64,000 nt of DNA, from contig NZ_JAIQZM010000004.1 of assembly GCF_023333595.1 (NCBI RefSeq), forward strand, positions 168,717 to 232,716, written 5' to 3'. A program made the translations under genes and the position numbers. This DNA is from Argonema galeatum A003/A1. Lineage in GTDB: Bacteria > Cyanobacteriota > Cyanobacteriia > Cyanobacteriales > Aerosakkonemataceae. This document shows, one piece after another, positions 1 to 8,845 of the stretch (positions within the stretch are counted from its first letter, which is position 1; every line of letters starts with the position of its first letter). The notes beneath the pieces are model-generated. The model searched no databases. It was not told where the DNA came from and saw nothing but the letters and a program-made list of their open reading frames with translations.

Positions 1-162
1 GGGCACGGCATCATTAAAATCTTTGTATGACCGACATATTGATGATGCCGTGCCCCTACTGCAAAATGAACAGGAGTATTGGTAGGGGCACGGCATCATT
101 AAAATCTTTGTATGACCGACATATTGATGATGCCGTGCCCCTACTGCAAAATGAACAGGAGT
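1..162. repeat. Two tandem copies of a 77-bp palindromic repeat
   Basis: Bases 1-77 and 86-162 are identical copies separated by 8 bp. Each unit contains an inverted repeat whose arms begin GGGCACGGCATCA and end TGATGCCGTGCCC, around an AT-rich loop, so each could fold into a long hairpin. A diverged copy with the same loop lies at 48664-48728. The first copy is cut by the window edge, so more copies may lie upstream. It resembles non-coding REP/MITE-like dispersed repeats of cyanobacteria; no ORF is associated with it. Confidence 0.85.
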
Positions 163-218
163 GAACATTAGCATAATAATTCCGAAAGACCCGAAAATAG
201 GCAAATCCCCAGTCCCCA

Positions 219-2810
219 TCACATGAAATTCAAGGGATCTACGTCAATTGTCAAGCTGACACCGGGGGGACAGAGCGATCGCACCGCGCTCCAATCTGGC
301 AAAGAAGGCAGTGTTTCGCTGCTAAATTTGAGCAAAATCTGCCATCGATAGCGATTCGCTACCCGCAAGATACTGGCAGGTGCTGGCCCCAGGATCTCGT
401 AACTTGTGGGATTGTCATCGGATGGACGCAACTCAGCTGCCACCAACTCAGTAGTTTCCTCAACTTCAGCAGCATCCAAACTACTCAAGCGCAACAGAAT
501 TAATCGTCCGTAAGGAGGATAATTCTGTTGCGATCGTTGTTGCAACTCTGCCTGGATAAAAGATTCATAGTCGTGACTGCGAGCTGCTTTAATTACGAAG
601 TGTTCGGGAGTATAAGTTTGCATAATCACCCGACCTGGGTCATCGCCGCGACCAGCACGACCTGCCACTTGTGTCAAAGTTTGGAAAGCTCTCTCCGATG
701 CTCGATAATCCGCGAAATGCAGCAATCCGTCAGCCGCCACGACACCCACCAATGTCACTTGAGGTAAATCCAACCCTTTGGTAAGCATTTGGGTTCCTAC
801 CAATAAGTCAGCTTCTCCATTCGCAAATCGCGTCAGCAGAGTTCGATGCGACCCTTTGGTGCGGGTGGTATCGCTATCAAACCGGATGACGCGCAACTGG
901 GGAAATAGCTTTTTCAATTCCTCTTCGACTCGCTGGGTGCCGCTGCCGAAAAATTTCAGGTAAGGAGAATTGCATTCAGGACAGAAACGCGGGTGTGAAC
1001 TAATAAAATTGCAGTAATGACACCGCAGCAGTTCTGGCGCTCTTTCTTCAGTATGGTGATAAGCCAGAGAGACATCGCAGTTAGGACACTCAATTACATA
1101 TCCACAACTGCGACAAGACACAAATGTACTGTGTCCGCGCCGATGGATAAAGAGAATTCCTTGTTTACCTTCATCTTGTAATTGTTGTAAGGCATCTTGG
1201 AGCGATCGGCTAAAAATCGATCGATTTCCTTCCCTCAACTCCAAGCGCATATCCACCACTTCCACTGGCGGCAAAGGTCGCGATTTAATTCGCTCCGGTA
1301 ATGAAAGGTAATATTGGGGACTGGTGATTGGTGATTGGGGATTGGTCATTTCTCCCCCACTCCCCCGCTCCCCCACTCCCCCACTCCTGACGCTCAACCA
1401 ACTTTCCAGAGAGGGAGTAGCAGAACCTAAAATTAAGGGACAGTTTATCAATTCTGCACGCCACTGGGCGACGGTACGGGCGTGGTAAGTTGGTGCTGGG
1501 GAATCTTGCTTGAAGCTGGAGTCGTGTTCTTCATCCAAGATAATTAGACCCAGGTGAGGTAAGGGGGAGAATACGGCAGAGCGTGTACCGATTACTATTT
1601 GCGGTTCGCCGGTAAGCATTTGACGCCAGGTGTCGTAGCGCTCTCCTTCTGATAAGGCGCTGTGATAAACGCAAACTTTGTTACCAAACCGAGCGCGAAA
1701 TCGATCGGTTAGCTGGGGTGTGAGGCCGATTTCCGGTACTAATACGAGGGCGGACTGTCCGCGTTCTAGGATGGGTGCGATCGCTTGCAAATACACCTCT
1801 GTCTTCCCAGAACCCGTGATTCCGTGCAGCAGCACTTGAGCAAATCCTTCTAAACTGGTGATGACATCTAAAGCTGCTGCTTGCCACTGCGTAAGAGCTT
1901 TGGGTCGATCATCCGCTACCGCCGGTTCGGATAATTTCCGCAATACTTCCCGCTCTTGAATAACGATATAGCCTTTCTGCTCCAGAGTCTTGAGTGTAGA
2001 GCTACTGGTGTTGCAGATTTGCACCAATTCGTTTAGCCATAACTCACCTCCCCGGCGCTGCAATACCGTCAAAATCTCCTGTTGACGGGGGGTGAGGTCT
2101 AATCCCATCTCGGAACAAACCATCGTCACCGCTTGTCTTAATTTTGGTTGGGCGTGTCTGGGTGTTTCCAAGTAACTTTCCACCCAACCGCGTCTCAGTA
2201 ATTCCCGCAGTCCCCGCGTAGATACCCTGATTTGCCGATTGATGTACTGCGCGGTATAGTCTCCTGTTTTTGAAGCTTGGAGGAGTTCCAGAATCTGACG
2301 AGCAGTTGGACTGAGGAAAGCATTTGCGCCTGGGGGAATAGCTTCTGGCACTAGGCGAATGCGACGAGACGATCGCGAAAGCAAACCGGGCGGCAGTGCC
2401 ATCCGAATCACCTGCATCAGAGCTGTGTAATAATACTGAGAAAGTCGATTCAGTAAATTCCAGTAGGCAGGTGGGAAAAAACCTTGAGTGACGACATCTT
2501 CAATATCCCGTATTTTTTCGGATGGTAAATCTGCCGGGGGCCGATCGAGCAGACGAATAGCGATCGCTCCTACCTGCTGGGCTCCAAACGGCACACTCAA
2601 AATGTCCCCAGGACTTACTTGCAAATCCGGCGGCAACCTATAAGTATACAGTTTCTGACTCGGAGCGTTTTCCCGGTCTTGAGCCTCTGACTGCGTACCC
2701 GGAGAATCTACCAGCACCTCAATCCACCTGTTTTGAGGCGAGTTTGTCTCATAGGAAGCCCCAGGCTCGGCTAATACCAGATCTGACAAAATCCAACTGG
2801 GAGTAGACAT
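219..2810 (-). CDS. priA: Primosomal protein N' (replication restart helicase PriA)
   Basis: This superfamily 2 DNA helicase reloads the replisome at collapsed forks. The protein has an N-terminal DNA-binding region, a Walker A with the GSGKT lysine at about residue 336, a DEEH Walker B at 426-429, and a helicase C-terminal domain. Between about residues 565 and 610 lies the family's cysteine-rich zinc module (CxxC pairs such as CRSCGY, CPNC, CHYC, CPEC). At 863 aa it is longer than E. coli PriA (about 730 aa). Part of the excess is a low-complexity Gly/Ser/Pro stretch at about residues 475-498, encoded by repeat-like DNA at about 1320-1390. The start is an ATG just downstream of a non-coding gap. 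It is a single gene with no obvious operon partner. Confidence 0.95.
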   Translation of the reverse strand: MSTPSWILSDLVLAEPGASYETNSPQNRWIEVLVDSPGTQSEAQDRENAPSQKLYTYRLPPDLQVSPGDILSVPFGAQQVGAIAIRLLDRPPADLPSEKIRDIEDVVTQGFFPPAYWNLLNRLSQYYYTALMQVIRMALPPGLLSRSSRRIRLVPEAIPPGANAFLSPTARQILELLQASKTGDYTAQYINRQIRVSTRGLRELLRRGWVESYLETPRHAQPKLRQAVTMVCSEMGLDLTPRQQEILTVLQRRGGELWLNELVQICNTSSSTLKTLEQKGYIVIQEREVLRKLSEPAVADDRPKALTQWQAAALDVITSLEGFAQVLLHGITGSGKTEVYLQAIAPILERGQSALVLVPEIGLTPQLTDRFRARFGNKVCVYHSALSEGERYDTWRQMLTGEPQIVIGTRSAVFSPLPHLGLIILDEEHDSSFKQDSPAPTYHARTVAQWRAELINCPLILGSATPSLESWLSVRSGGVGERGSGGEMTNPQSPITSPQYYLSLPERIKSRPLPPVEVVDMRLELREGNRSIFSRSLQDALQQLQDEGKQGILFIHRRGHSTFVSCRSCGYVIECPNCDVSLAYHHTEERAPELLRCHYCNFISSHPRFCPECNSPYLKFFGSGTQRVEEELKKLFPQLRVIRFDSDTTRTKGSHRTLLTRFANGEADLLVGTQMLTKGLDLPQVTLVGVVAADGLLHFADYRASERAFQTLTQVAGRAGRGDDPGRVIMQTYTPEHFVIKAARSHDYESFIQAELQQRSQQNYPPYGRLILLRLSSLDAAEVEETTELVAAELRPSDDNPTSYEILGPAPASILRVANRYRWQILLKFSSETLPSLPDWSAVRSLCPPGVSLTIDVDPLNFM

Positions 2811-3728
2811 ACGGCAAAATATCCAGCTTTAAAAAGTCCTGGAGTCAAAAACCCCTTTTTGTGATTCCTGACTGTGAAAAACGAAATTCTCTTTACATCA
2901 ATAAATTATGAAGAAAAGTGAGCATAACACAATCAGGAACTTAGGAACTAAGGAAATCAGTCATCTTACTTTCTTCCCGCAAGAAGATTACCTATTATGT
3001 ATATTTTCCCCTGCTACTCTGCTCAAGAGATACTCTAGCCCTCGGTGATAGGTATTCTTTGGGTGAGAAGCGAGTAAGCGAGTAGGGGTCGATTTGTGGT
3101 TGACTCGTTTATTTTAGCTGGCTATGGCAAACAAATCTTTCTATTGGGGGGGCGTCTTGAGAACAAATCAACCGACAGGAGTAATAAGTCACTGCGACAC
3201 TTAAGAATTGTTACACGAACTTCCATCTTAAGCATCAGATCTGTTTTACACCTGTTGATAGAGAGTAATTTTTTTTAGTATATGAGATGCTATGATTACA
3301 ATCCAAAAAATTGGCAAAACTTTAAGGATACCGGCTCTGTGAATAATGCTATAGAAGATCGACCGCTGGCTCAGTACTTTTTCTACCGTGTTTCTATGGA
3401 GAGACACAGAAGGCCAAAAAAAGAAGAAAGCATTCTTTGTAGCGCTGGGATGAGGTTTAAGCTGGGGAATTTTATCCCGCTCGACCCTTAAAGCTGAGAT
3501 CGTCTTAGGGTTTTTGTAGCAGGGGAAACAACGAAAAAATTAACTTGCGGTAGCCTAAGAAGATGTTCTTCCAAGCCTGAGATGAAACGGCTGCAAGGAT
3601 AGGTATAACGGCAATTAGCAAAGTGGCAATATTAAGGTAGTAAGATCGGTAAATATACTCATTGTTTTAAAAAAGTTCCGTATAGCTTGAAGCCAAATCA
3701 CGGGGCAATTTAAGCAAATGCGATCGAC
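2811..3728. other. Long intergenic region between priA and the sigma gene
   Basis: About 900 bp lies between divergently transcribed priA and the sigma factor gene. Two short open frames on the plus strand (about 60-70 codons each, around 3096-3491) have no recognisable motifs, domains or convincing ribosome sites, and I do not call them genes. The stretch must contain both promoters. I see no tRNA, riboswitch or clear terminator. Confidence 0.5.
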
Positions 3729-4928
3729 GTGTATAAGCAAAACAGGGGTTTTCACACTGTGTCTTTATCAAAACACGAACAAGATTTAGCTATGAATATT
3801 TCTGAGTTGGATATCAAGGAAATCTTGCCATTATCGCTCGACTCCGATTATATGGCTGATGCGAATCCAGAACTGGAGGAAGATGTTTTAGCTAACGATG
3901 AGGCGCACGCTACATTGTTAGAAGATGAACAAGTTGAGGAGTTGGCGGAAACTCGCTTAACAGGATATCGCAAAATGAACTCAGATGATGCAGTGGGAGC
4001 CTTCTTTAAAGAGATGGCCCGTTACCCGCTGCTAAAACCGAAGGAAGAGATAGAGTTAGCGCGTCGCGTCCAATTTTGGATCAAAATAGAGGAACTGCAA
4101 AAACGCTTGAAAGCCGAATGGGGAAGGCAACCCACAACGGTAGAATTAGCTGCCGCAGTTGGATTGACGGAACGCCAGCTGGAAAATCGCCTCTATCAAG
4201 GTAGAGTGGCGAAACGCAAGATGATTCGCTCTAACCTACGATTGGTGGTTTCGATCGCCAAACGATATTTGAATAGGGGGGTGCAATTCCTCGATTTGAT
4301 TCAAGAAGGCGCGATGGGATTGAATCGCGCTACCGAAAAGTTCGATCCAGACAAAGGCTATAAGTTTTCTACTTATGCCTATTGGTGGATACGCCAAGCT
4401 ATTACAAGGGCGATCGCGAACGATGCGCGGACAGTGCGATTGCCGATTCATATTGTCGAAAAATTAAATAAACTCAAAAAAGTCCAGCGGGATCTCAAGC
4501 AAAAGCTGCACCGCAATCCCACAGAAGTGGAAATAGCAGAGGCTTTAGAAATTTCACCGGAACACCTGCGCCAGTTGCAGCAGTTGCGGAGGCGATCGCT
4601 TTCCCTCAACCATCGGGTAGGTAGAGAAGAAGACACAGAACTTGTAGATCTCTTGGAAGATAATGATAGTCAATCTCCCGAAGAACAAATGAGCGACGCG
4701 ATGATGCGTCAGGAAATTTCAGATGTATTGGGTGATGTACTCACCCCAAGAGAAAAAGATGTCATCTCTCTAAGGTATGGTTTGACAACGAGCGAACCCT
4801 GCACCTTAGAAGAAGTGGGCAGCTTGTATAATTTATCACGCGAGCGGGTGCGTCAAATCCAAAGCAAAGCGATGCGGAAACTACGCCGTCCCCAAATTGC
4901 CCAGAAGTTGAAAAGTTGGTTGAAGTAG
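3729..4928 (+). CDS. Group 2 RNA polymerase sigma-70 family factor
   Basis: This directs RNA polymerase to promoters. All conserved sigma-70 regions are visible: region 1.2 (DAVGAFFKEMARYPLL), region 2 (NLRLVVSIAKRY, LDLIQEG, the YAYWWIRQAITRAI helix for -10 melting), region 3 (about residues 250-300), and region 4.2 (LEEVGSLYNLSRERVRQIQ) for -35 recognition. It differs from typical cyanobacterial SigA in regions 2.4-3 and at its C-terminus, so I place it in the non-essential group 2 (SigB-E-like) without naming the member. The frame opens with GTG at 3729; an internal ATG at 3792 is an alternative start. Group 2 sigmas usually serve stress, carbon/nitrogen or circadian responses (family knowledge). 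Confidence 0.9.
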   Translation: MYKQNRGFHTVSLSKHEQDLAMNISELDIKEILPLSLDSDYMADANPELEEDVLANDEAHATLLEDEQVEELAETRLTGYRKMNSDDAVGAFFKEMARYPLLKPKEEIELARRVQFWIKIEELQKRLKAEWGRQPTTVELAAAVGLTERQLENRLYQGRVAKRKMIRSNLRLVVSIAKRYLNRGVQFLDLIQEGAMGLNRATEKFDPDKGYKFSTYAYWWIRQAITRAIANDARTVRLPIHIVEKLNKLKKVQRDLKQKLHRNPTEVEIAEALEISPEHLRQLQQLRRRSLSLNHRVGREEDTELVDLLEDNDSQSPEEQMSDAMMRQEISDVLGDVLTPREKDVISLRYGLTTSEPCTLEEVGSLYNLSRERVRQIQSKAMRKLRRPQIAQKLKSWLK

Positions 4929-4982
4929 GAATTTTGGATTTTGGATTTTGGATTCAAAAGTAATCTAAAATCTAAGGCTATT

Positions 4983-5113
4983 AGTCATTCGCCGGGACAG
5001 TGGAACCCCACCCCCAACCCCTCCCCGCAACAGGGAGGGGAGAAATACTCCCCCCCTCTCTCCTCTGGAGGAGAGGGGGGTGAGGGGGGTGAGGTTTGTC
5101 CCGGCGAATGACT
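4983..5113. repeat. 131-bp MITE-like element with perfect 17-bp inverted ends
   Basis: The ends AGTCATTCGCCGGGACA (4983-4999) and its exact reverse complement (5097-5113) bracket a core of C-rich and G-rich runs that can also pair with each other. There is no ORF. It sits in the gap between the sigma factor and acetyltransferase genes, flanked by AATCTAA-type short repeats. The layout suits a miniature non-autonomous element or a large hairpin acting as a terminator. Confidence 0.75.
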
Positions 5114-5151
5114 GGTAGCCAAATCTAAAATCTAAAATCTAAAATTGAACG

Positions 5152-5646
5152 ATGTCTTCTGAATTGATTGTACGATCGGCGACGCCAGCAGATGTTAAGA
5201 ACCTGTTTCATTTGATTAAAGCGCTGGCTGAATATGAAAAGCTATCCCACGCCGTCACTGGCGATGTGGCTTCTTTGGAGTCTCATCTGTTTGGTTCCCA
5301 TCCTTATGCGGAAGCGATTTTGGCAGAGTTAGCTGGGGAAACGGTTGGATTTGCGCTATTTTTTCCCAATTATTCGACTTTTTTGACTAAACCCGGTATT
5401 TATTTGGAAGATTTATTTGTTTTACCGGAATATCGGGGTAAAGGTATTGGTCAGGCGTTGCTGACGCATCTGGCTAAGTTGGCTGTGGATAGGGATTGTG
5501 GGCGTTTGGAGTGGAGTGTGCTGGATTGGAATGAAACTGCGATCGCATTTTATCGTCGCATGGGTGCTACTGTTTTACCAGACTGGCGGATTTGTCGCGT
5601 TACTGGCGAACAGCTTACAAATTTGGCATCTGGCGTAAAATCTTGA
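5152..5646 (+). CDS. GNAT-family N-acetyltransferase, diamine acetyltransferase-like
   Basis: This should transfer an acetyl group from acetyl-CoA to an amine. The acetyl-CoA binding motif A is clear (LPEYRGKGIGQALL, around residues 92-105), followed by motif B (WNETAIAFYRRMGA). The N-terminal VRSATPADV and the early ALAEYEKL segment resemble the spermidine/diamine (SSAT-like) subgroup. The length of 164 aa is normal. The substrate is unknown. It appears monocistronic or paired with the small gene 29 bp downstream. Confidence 0.85.
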   Translation: MSSELIVRSATPADVKNLFHLIKALAEYEKLSHAVTGDVASLESHLFGSHPYAEAILAELAGETVGFALFFPNYSTFLTKPGIYLEDLFVLPEYRGKGIGQALLTHLAKLAVDRDCGRLEWSVLDWNETAIAFYRRMGATVLPDWRICRVTGEQLTNLASGVKS

Positions 5647-5675
5647 TCTAAGAACATTTCAGTTGATGACACATT

Positions 5676-5882
5676 ATGAATATTTGGGTGAACGAACAAA
5701 TCGATCCATCAGGTCTAATCTATTCTTGTATTGCTACTTGCAATGAAGATCAAGCAAAAGATTGCCATGAATCTTTTGAAAGTAATTTGACTGATGTTCA
5801 GAAATCGGCTGGTTGGGTTGCGCGTTTAAGAAAGGTTACTTCTTGGGATGAAGTACCTGTGAATTCACTGAAGTTGGATTGA
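5676..5882 (+). CDS. Small hypothetical protein (68 aa)
   Basis: I do not recognise this protein. It is soluble and slightly acidic, has two cysteines near residues 18-22 and a third near 30, and has no membrane segment. It lies 29 bp after the acetyltransferase on the same strand and could be cotranscribed. Codon usage looks like its neighbours. Moderately likely to be real because it is an open frame starting with ATG in good spacing. Confidence 0.5.
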   Translation: MNIWVNEQIDPSGLIYSCIATCNEDQAKDCHESFESNLTDVQKSAGWVARLRKVTSWDEVPVNSLKLD

Positions 5883-6030
5883 TGATAATAGCCTCACCCT
5901 CTCATGGTGGGGCTACAGGCACACAGTGCGATCGCACTCTTGCTTTTGACGGGGTTGTCACCCCGTCAGCGAGAAGACTCCCCACGTCCGCTCCAATGCG
6001 TTGTTAGCTTGTTTGTACTATACTTTATAT

Positions 6031-6780
6031 TCACAGAACTTGATGAATGCTCTCAACGATCTGCTCAATAAAGTCAACTGCATCGCCAACAAGCACCTCG
6101 TCAATATACCATCGATTTCCGATGTTAAAAGTTGGATCTATATCAGCTTCATGAGCAATCTTATTTCTGCGATCAACTATCGAATTGAGTTGTTGCTTAA
6201 TATCTTTTGCTGGTCTGCTTATCTTATTAGCCACCTCATCCCACAACTTTTTGTCAGAAATATATCTGATTGCATCAGCAATTTTGTCTGCTTGCTGGAA
6301 ACTCTGATATCCCAGACGTTCCCTAATCTCGTCCTCCAACCAAGAGGCATTATTCAGCCTATTCACAACGCTATTTGATATTGCAGGGATTAAGGCTGCA
6401 ACCGTATAGGATTGTTGGAGAAAAGCATAACCGTGAGTTTGTTCAATTTCAGTTTCAAGCCATGAGGCAATATCAATCGCCGCTAATCGCTCCTGACGAG
6501 CACCACCCAACGACACTTGAAAACGTGAGAATGCTGACTGAGTAGTATTTGCTGAAGGCGTTGGTTCCGAACGTTGTCCTCTATGAATTTCTAACATTCC
6601 TAATGTCACAACCTCATGCACGTAATAATCCAACGCGCTCACTGCAAGAACTAGCGCGGCTCGTAGCATATCTGACACATCTAGCGCACCAGTAGCTTGA
6701 GCTTTAACGGAATTATGAAGGGCAATTAGGTCTCGGACGCGACCAATGCTAATACGAAATTGGTCAAGCGCTGACTGCAT
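6031..6780 (-). CDS. HEPN-domain protein, RiboL-PSP-HEPN-like (putative RNase)
   Basis: This helical protein of 249 aa carries an Rx4-6H signature of HEPN ribonucleases: R205-N-K-I-A-H210 in the context DRRNKIAHEAD. An N-terminal helix (DMLRAALVLAVSALDYYVHE) matches the RiboL-PSP-HEPN/MAE_28990-type families as I know them. HEPN proteins commonly act as toxins or antiphage RNases. The gene follows the ParA ATPase with a 17-bp overlap, so the two are almost certainly translated together. Domain assignment is by motif recognition only; RNase activity is inferred. Confidence 0.7.
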   Translation of the reverse strand: MQSALDQFRISIGRVRDLIALHNSVKAQATGALDVSDMLRAALVLAVSALDYYVHEVVTLGMLEIHRGQRSEPTPSANTTQSAFSRFQVSLGGARQERLAAIDIASWLETEIEQTHGYAFLQQSYTVAALIPAISNSVVNRLNNASWLEDEIRERLGYQSFQQADKIADAIRYISDKKLWDEVANKISRPAKDIKQQLNSIVDRRNKIAHEADIDPTFNIGNRWYIDEVLVGDAVDFIEQIVESIHQVL

Positions 6781-7834
6781 ATACGGAGCTTTCTGAACTT
6801 AATGCAATGATTTTATCTGCCAAGTCTGAAAAAGTTTTTCTAAACTCTTCCTGCTTCTTCTGGTTTTGCTTCAAGACAATCCCTGTTTGTCCCAATTGCT
6901 GAGGCGTTAAGGCATAAACTGGTGTTCGATGTTCTTGAGACAGAGCAATCAGACTGTTAAAGTTTGAAATCTTGGCAAGGGAGAGGCTGTCTTTAAGTCC
7001 CTGATCCCGGTAAGCCTGGTCTGGCAGCATCATATTGCTTTGGCGTAGGGTTGGAATCAATTTGTTAGCAACAGTTTGCTCAATCTTCTCAATCCAGGTT
7101 TGGAAAGCAGCAGTTTCTTTGCCTCGAATGATTCGATAGTTCTGAACAATTGTCCCTAAAAAACGTAGAGTAATGTCAGGAAACGGATAATTTGCTTCTT
7201 TCAGGATTTGGAGCGAGCTTGCCGACTTTGCCCAGGCATACCATCTTGGCAAGACCTTAGCCAAAGAGTCGATTGCCATCACGGAGAAAAAGTCAGCAGT
7301 AGTAGGCACTAAAAAAAAGTCACTTATCATCAGCAGATTCTGATTAATTGAACCTAAGCTTGGACTCATATCAATCAGCATATAATCTGCATTAAACTTA
7401 GTCGCTGTCTTTTCAAGCAAATCATTGATAGAACCTGGTAAATTCTTCAGAGTTTGAATTGAGCCACTTAATTCTTGAGCAATACCTAGTGTCACTTCAT
7501 ACTCAGCCAAACCAACATGACCAGGTAGAAGGAATAAATCATTCCTACCTTGTATTGGGACACAATCCACAGCTTCAATTGCTCTGGGTTGTGACTCAAA
7601 AGCGGGAGCCAGTCCTGTCTTTATATTTGAGGTTGTATTGTAGATTTCTTGAATTCTCGCCTCATCATCCTCCGTTTCTTCTCCCAAAGCCATGCCTGTG
7701 AGGTTACATTGTGGATCGGTATCCACAAGAATCACTCTTTTTCCTTTGGAAGCAAGCATCCAGCCGAGGTTAAACGTGGTTGTGGTCTTACTGACCCCGC
7801 CCTTATGGTTGAATAAGGCAATTTTCTGAACCAT
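6764..7834 (-). CDS. ParA-family ATPase, partner of the HEPN protein
   Basis: This deviant-Walker P-loop ATPase belongs to the ParA/MinD/Soj family. Walker A is KGGVSKTTT at residues 11-19, with the signature lysine at the start; Walker A' is VDTDPQCNLTG, and a later LIDMSPSLG supplies Walker B. At 356 aa it is longer than chromosomal Soj (about 260 aa), with an extra segment between the motifs and a charged C-terminal tail. There is no parB, rep gene or iteron nearby. The 17-bp overlap with the HEPN gene suggests a two-gene module rather than a chromosome-segregation locus. Confidence 0.85.
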   Translation of the reverse strand: MVQKIALFNHKGGVSKTTTTFNLGWMLASKGKRVILVDTDPQCNLTGMALGEETEDDEARIQEIYNTTSNIKTGLAPAFESQPRAIEAVDCVPIQGRNDLFLLPGHVGLAEYEVTLGIAQELSGSIQTLKNLPGSINDLLEKTATKFNADYMLIDMSPSLGSINQNLLMISDFFLVPTTADFFSVMAIDSLAKVLPRWYAWAKSASSLQILKEANYPFPDITLRFLGTIVQNYRIIRGKETAAFQTWIEKIEQTVANKLIPTLRQSNMMLPDQAYRDQGLKDSLSLAKISNFNSLIALSQEHRTPVYALTPQQLGQTGIVLKQNQKKQEEFRKTFSDLADKIIALSSESSVYAVSA

Positions 7835-7983
7835 TGCATCAAGCCTTTTTGTAAATGTCGCGATCGCTGGCTATCCAAAACAGGACTCATAAGGCGAAGA
7901 ATTATTTCGCCTTTTACCATAAGTTTAACATCGATGCCGCGATCGCTCTTCGCGTCATTGACGTTAGTTTGCTTTACAGACCC

Positions 7984-8163
7984 TCATAACCCCGCCGCCG
8001 ACATCAAAGAAGCAACTGGTCAAAAAAACACCACTGCCCCAAATCCACAGAAGGGACGCCCCGCACTCTCACGGAACTCAAAATCTACTGGCAATTCCTA
8101 GAGTGGGATAAACACCCCGTCCTCATTTTCTACGAAAACGCGATCGCCTTGAGCTTGTCGTAG
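7984..8163 (+). pseudogene. Degenerate gene remnant with IYWQFLEWDKHPVL-like peptide
   Basis: In one plus-strand frame this stretch reads through HCPKSTEGTPRTLTELKIYW and then QFLEWDKHPVLIFYENAIAL before a TAG at 8161. It has no start and is too short to be a gene. The first part recurs at 9607-9672 (IKKYHCPKSTEGYFKYIS). Both look like pieces of one decayed protein gene that I cannot name. The surrounding 7835-8474 region contains no other gene. Confidence 0.4.
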
Positions 8164-8228
8164 GCTTTTCGGATTACTTGGGGTCGAATTCCTGCACAAA
8201 AGCCGTTGTGTCTACTGCCCACGCGATC

Positions 8229-8386
8229 GCATATCTCAATGCTAGAGCCTGCGCTTTCGGCAGTGCAATCTCCTTGTCGCAGAAAGCCTGTCTGCTGATG
8301 TTGGCTTCTTCAACTCGATCGGGATCTGCGATCGCCTACAGTACGCTATGCTAACGCGATACTGCTGAAGCAATGCTACGCGATCG
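8229..8386. repeat. Dispersed repeat, copy A
   Basis: This stretch is closely similar to 10446-10588: both run from CGCATATCTCAATGCT to GCTACGCGATCG, sharing blocks such as GCAGAAAGCCTGTCTGCTGAT. Copy A has an extra segment of about 15 bp. A third, shorter relative lies at 9695-9743. No complete ORF is present in any copy. The GC-rich HIP1-laden sequence is typical of non-coding cyanobacterial repeats or decayed element ends. Confidence 0.65.
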
Positions 8387-8474
8387 AACTAAACGCACGA
8401 TTTTAGAAAGGTGAAGCTACCCTCAAACCCAAAATTTGAGGTAAAATATTGACAAACCCTAAGCGTAACGAAAA

Positions 8475-8711
8475 ATGACTCTAGCCAACTATCAACTTTC
8501 CCTAAACTTTGAGCAAGTGTTAGCCTTGGTCAAACAATTGCCATATCCAGAAAAATTGCAATTAAGCCAAGAACTTGAAAAAGAAGTATTAAACAGTAAA
8601 TTAACAGCCCTTTTAGAGTCATTCAAAACTGATGAACTCTCCTTAGAAACCATTGCTGAAGAAGTGGAAGCAGTCAGAAGCGAAATTTATGCCAGAAAAC
8701 CAGCCCATTAA
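8475..8711 (+). CDS. Probable antitoxin of a PIN-type toxin-antitoxin pair
   Basis: This 78-aa acidic helical protein has the LVKQLPYPEKLQLSQELE layout seen in many cyanobacterial antitoxin-like proteins that precede PIN-domain toxins. It overlaps by 23 bp a short frame beginning like a PIN nuclease, which supports the assignment. That toxin is truncated, so this antitoxin is now effectively an orphan. No DNA-binding motif is obvious by eye. Confidence 0.6.
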   Translation: MTLANYQLSLNFEQVLALVKQLPYPEKLQLSQELEKEVLNSKLTALLESFKTDELSLETIAEEVEAVRSEIYARKPAH

Positions 8712-8793
8712 AGTAATTATAGACACGAATCTTTGGATTAGCTTCTTGATTGGCAAAGAATTAGTTAATCTCAGCAAGAAATCCGGTTTCTGA
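8689..8793 (+). pseudogene. Truncated PIN-domain toxin (first 34 codons only)
   Basis: An ATG inside the end of the antitoxin gene opens a frame reading IKVIIDTNLWISFLIGKEL, the N-terminal beta strand of PIN/VapC-like RNases with the first catalytic aspartate (DTN). It then runs into LVNLSKKSGF and a stop at 8791-8793. PIN domains need about 130 aa and three further acidic residues, so this fragment cannot be active. The break coincides with an AGAAATCCGGTTTCT palindrome-like repeat of a type seen at 36423-36458. Confidence 0.75.
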
Positions 8794-8845
8794 TAAAGCG
8801 TGCAAGTTATCAGTTACAACGCACTATTTTAGAAACTTGACAATC

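Noticed and set aside
1-162. Possible CRISPR array start
   Set aside because: Units are 77 bp with an 8-bp gap, palindromic, and only two.
3096-3491. Two short plus-strand open frames in the gap before the sigma gene
   Set aside because: No domains, weak starts, and sequence looks like non-coding DNA.
6764-7834. ParA gene as evidence of an integrated plasmid partition locus
   Set aside because: No ParB, parS cluster or replication initiator is near; the partner is a HEPN protein.
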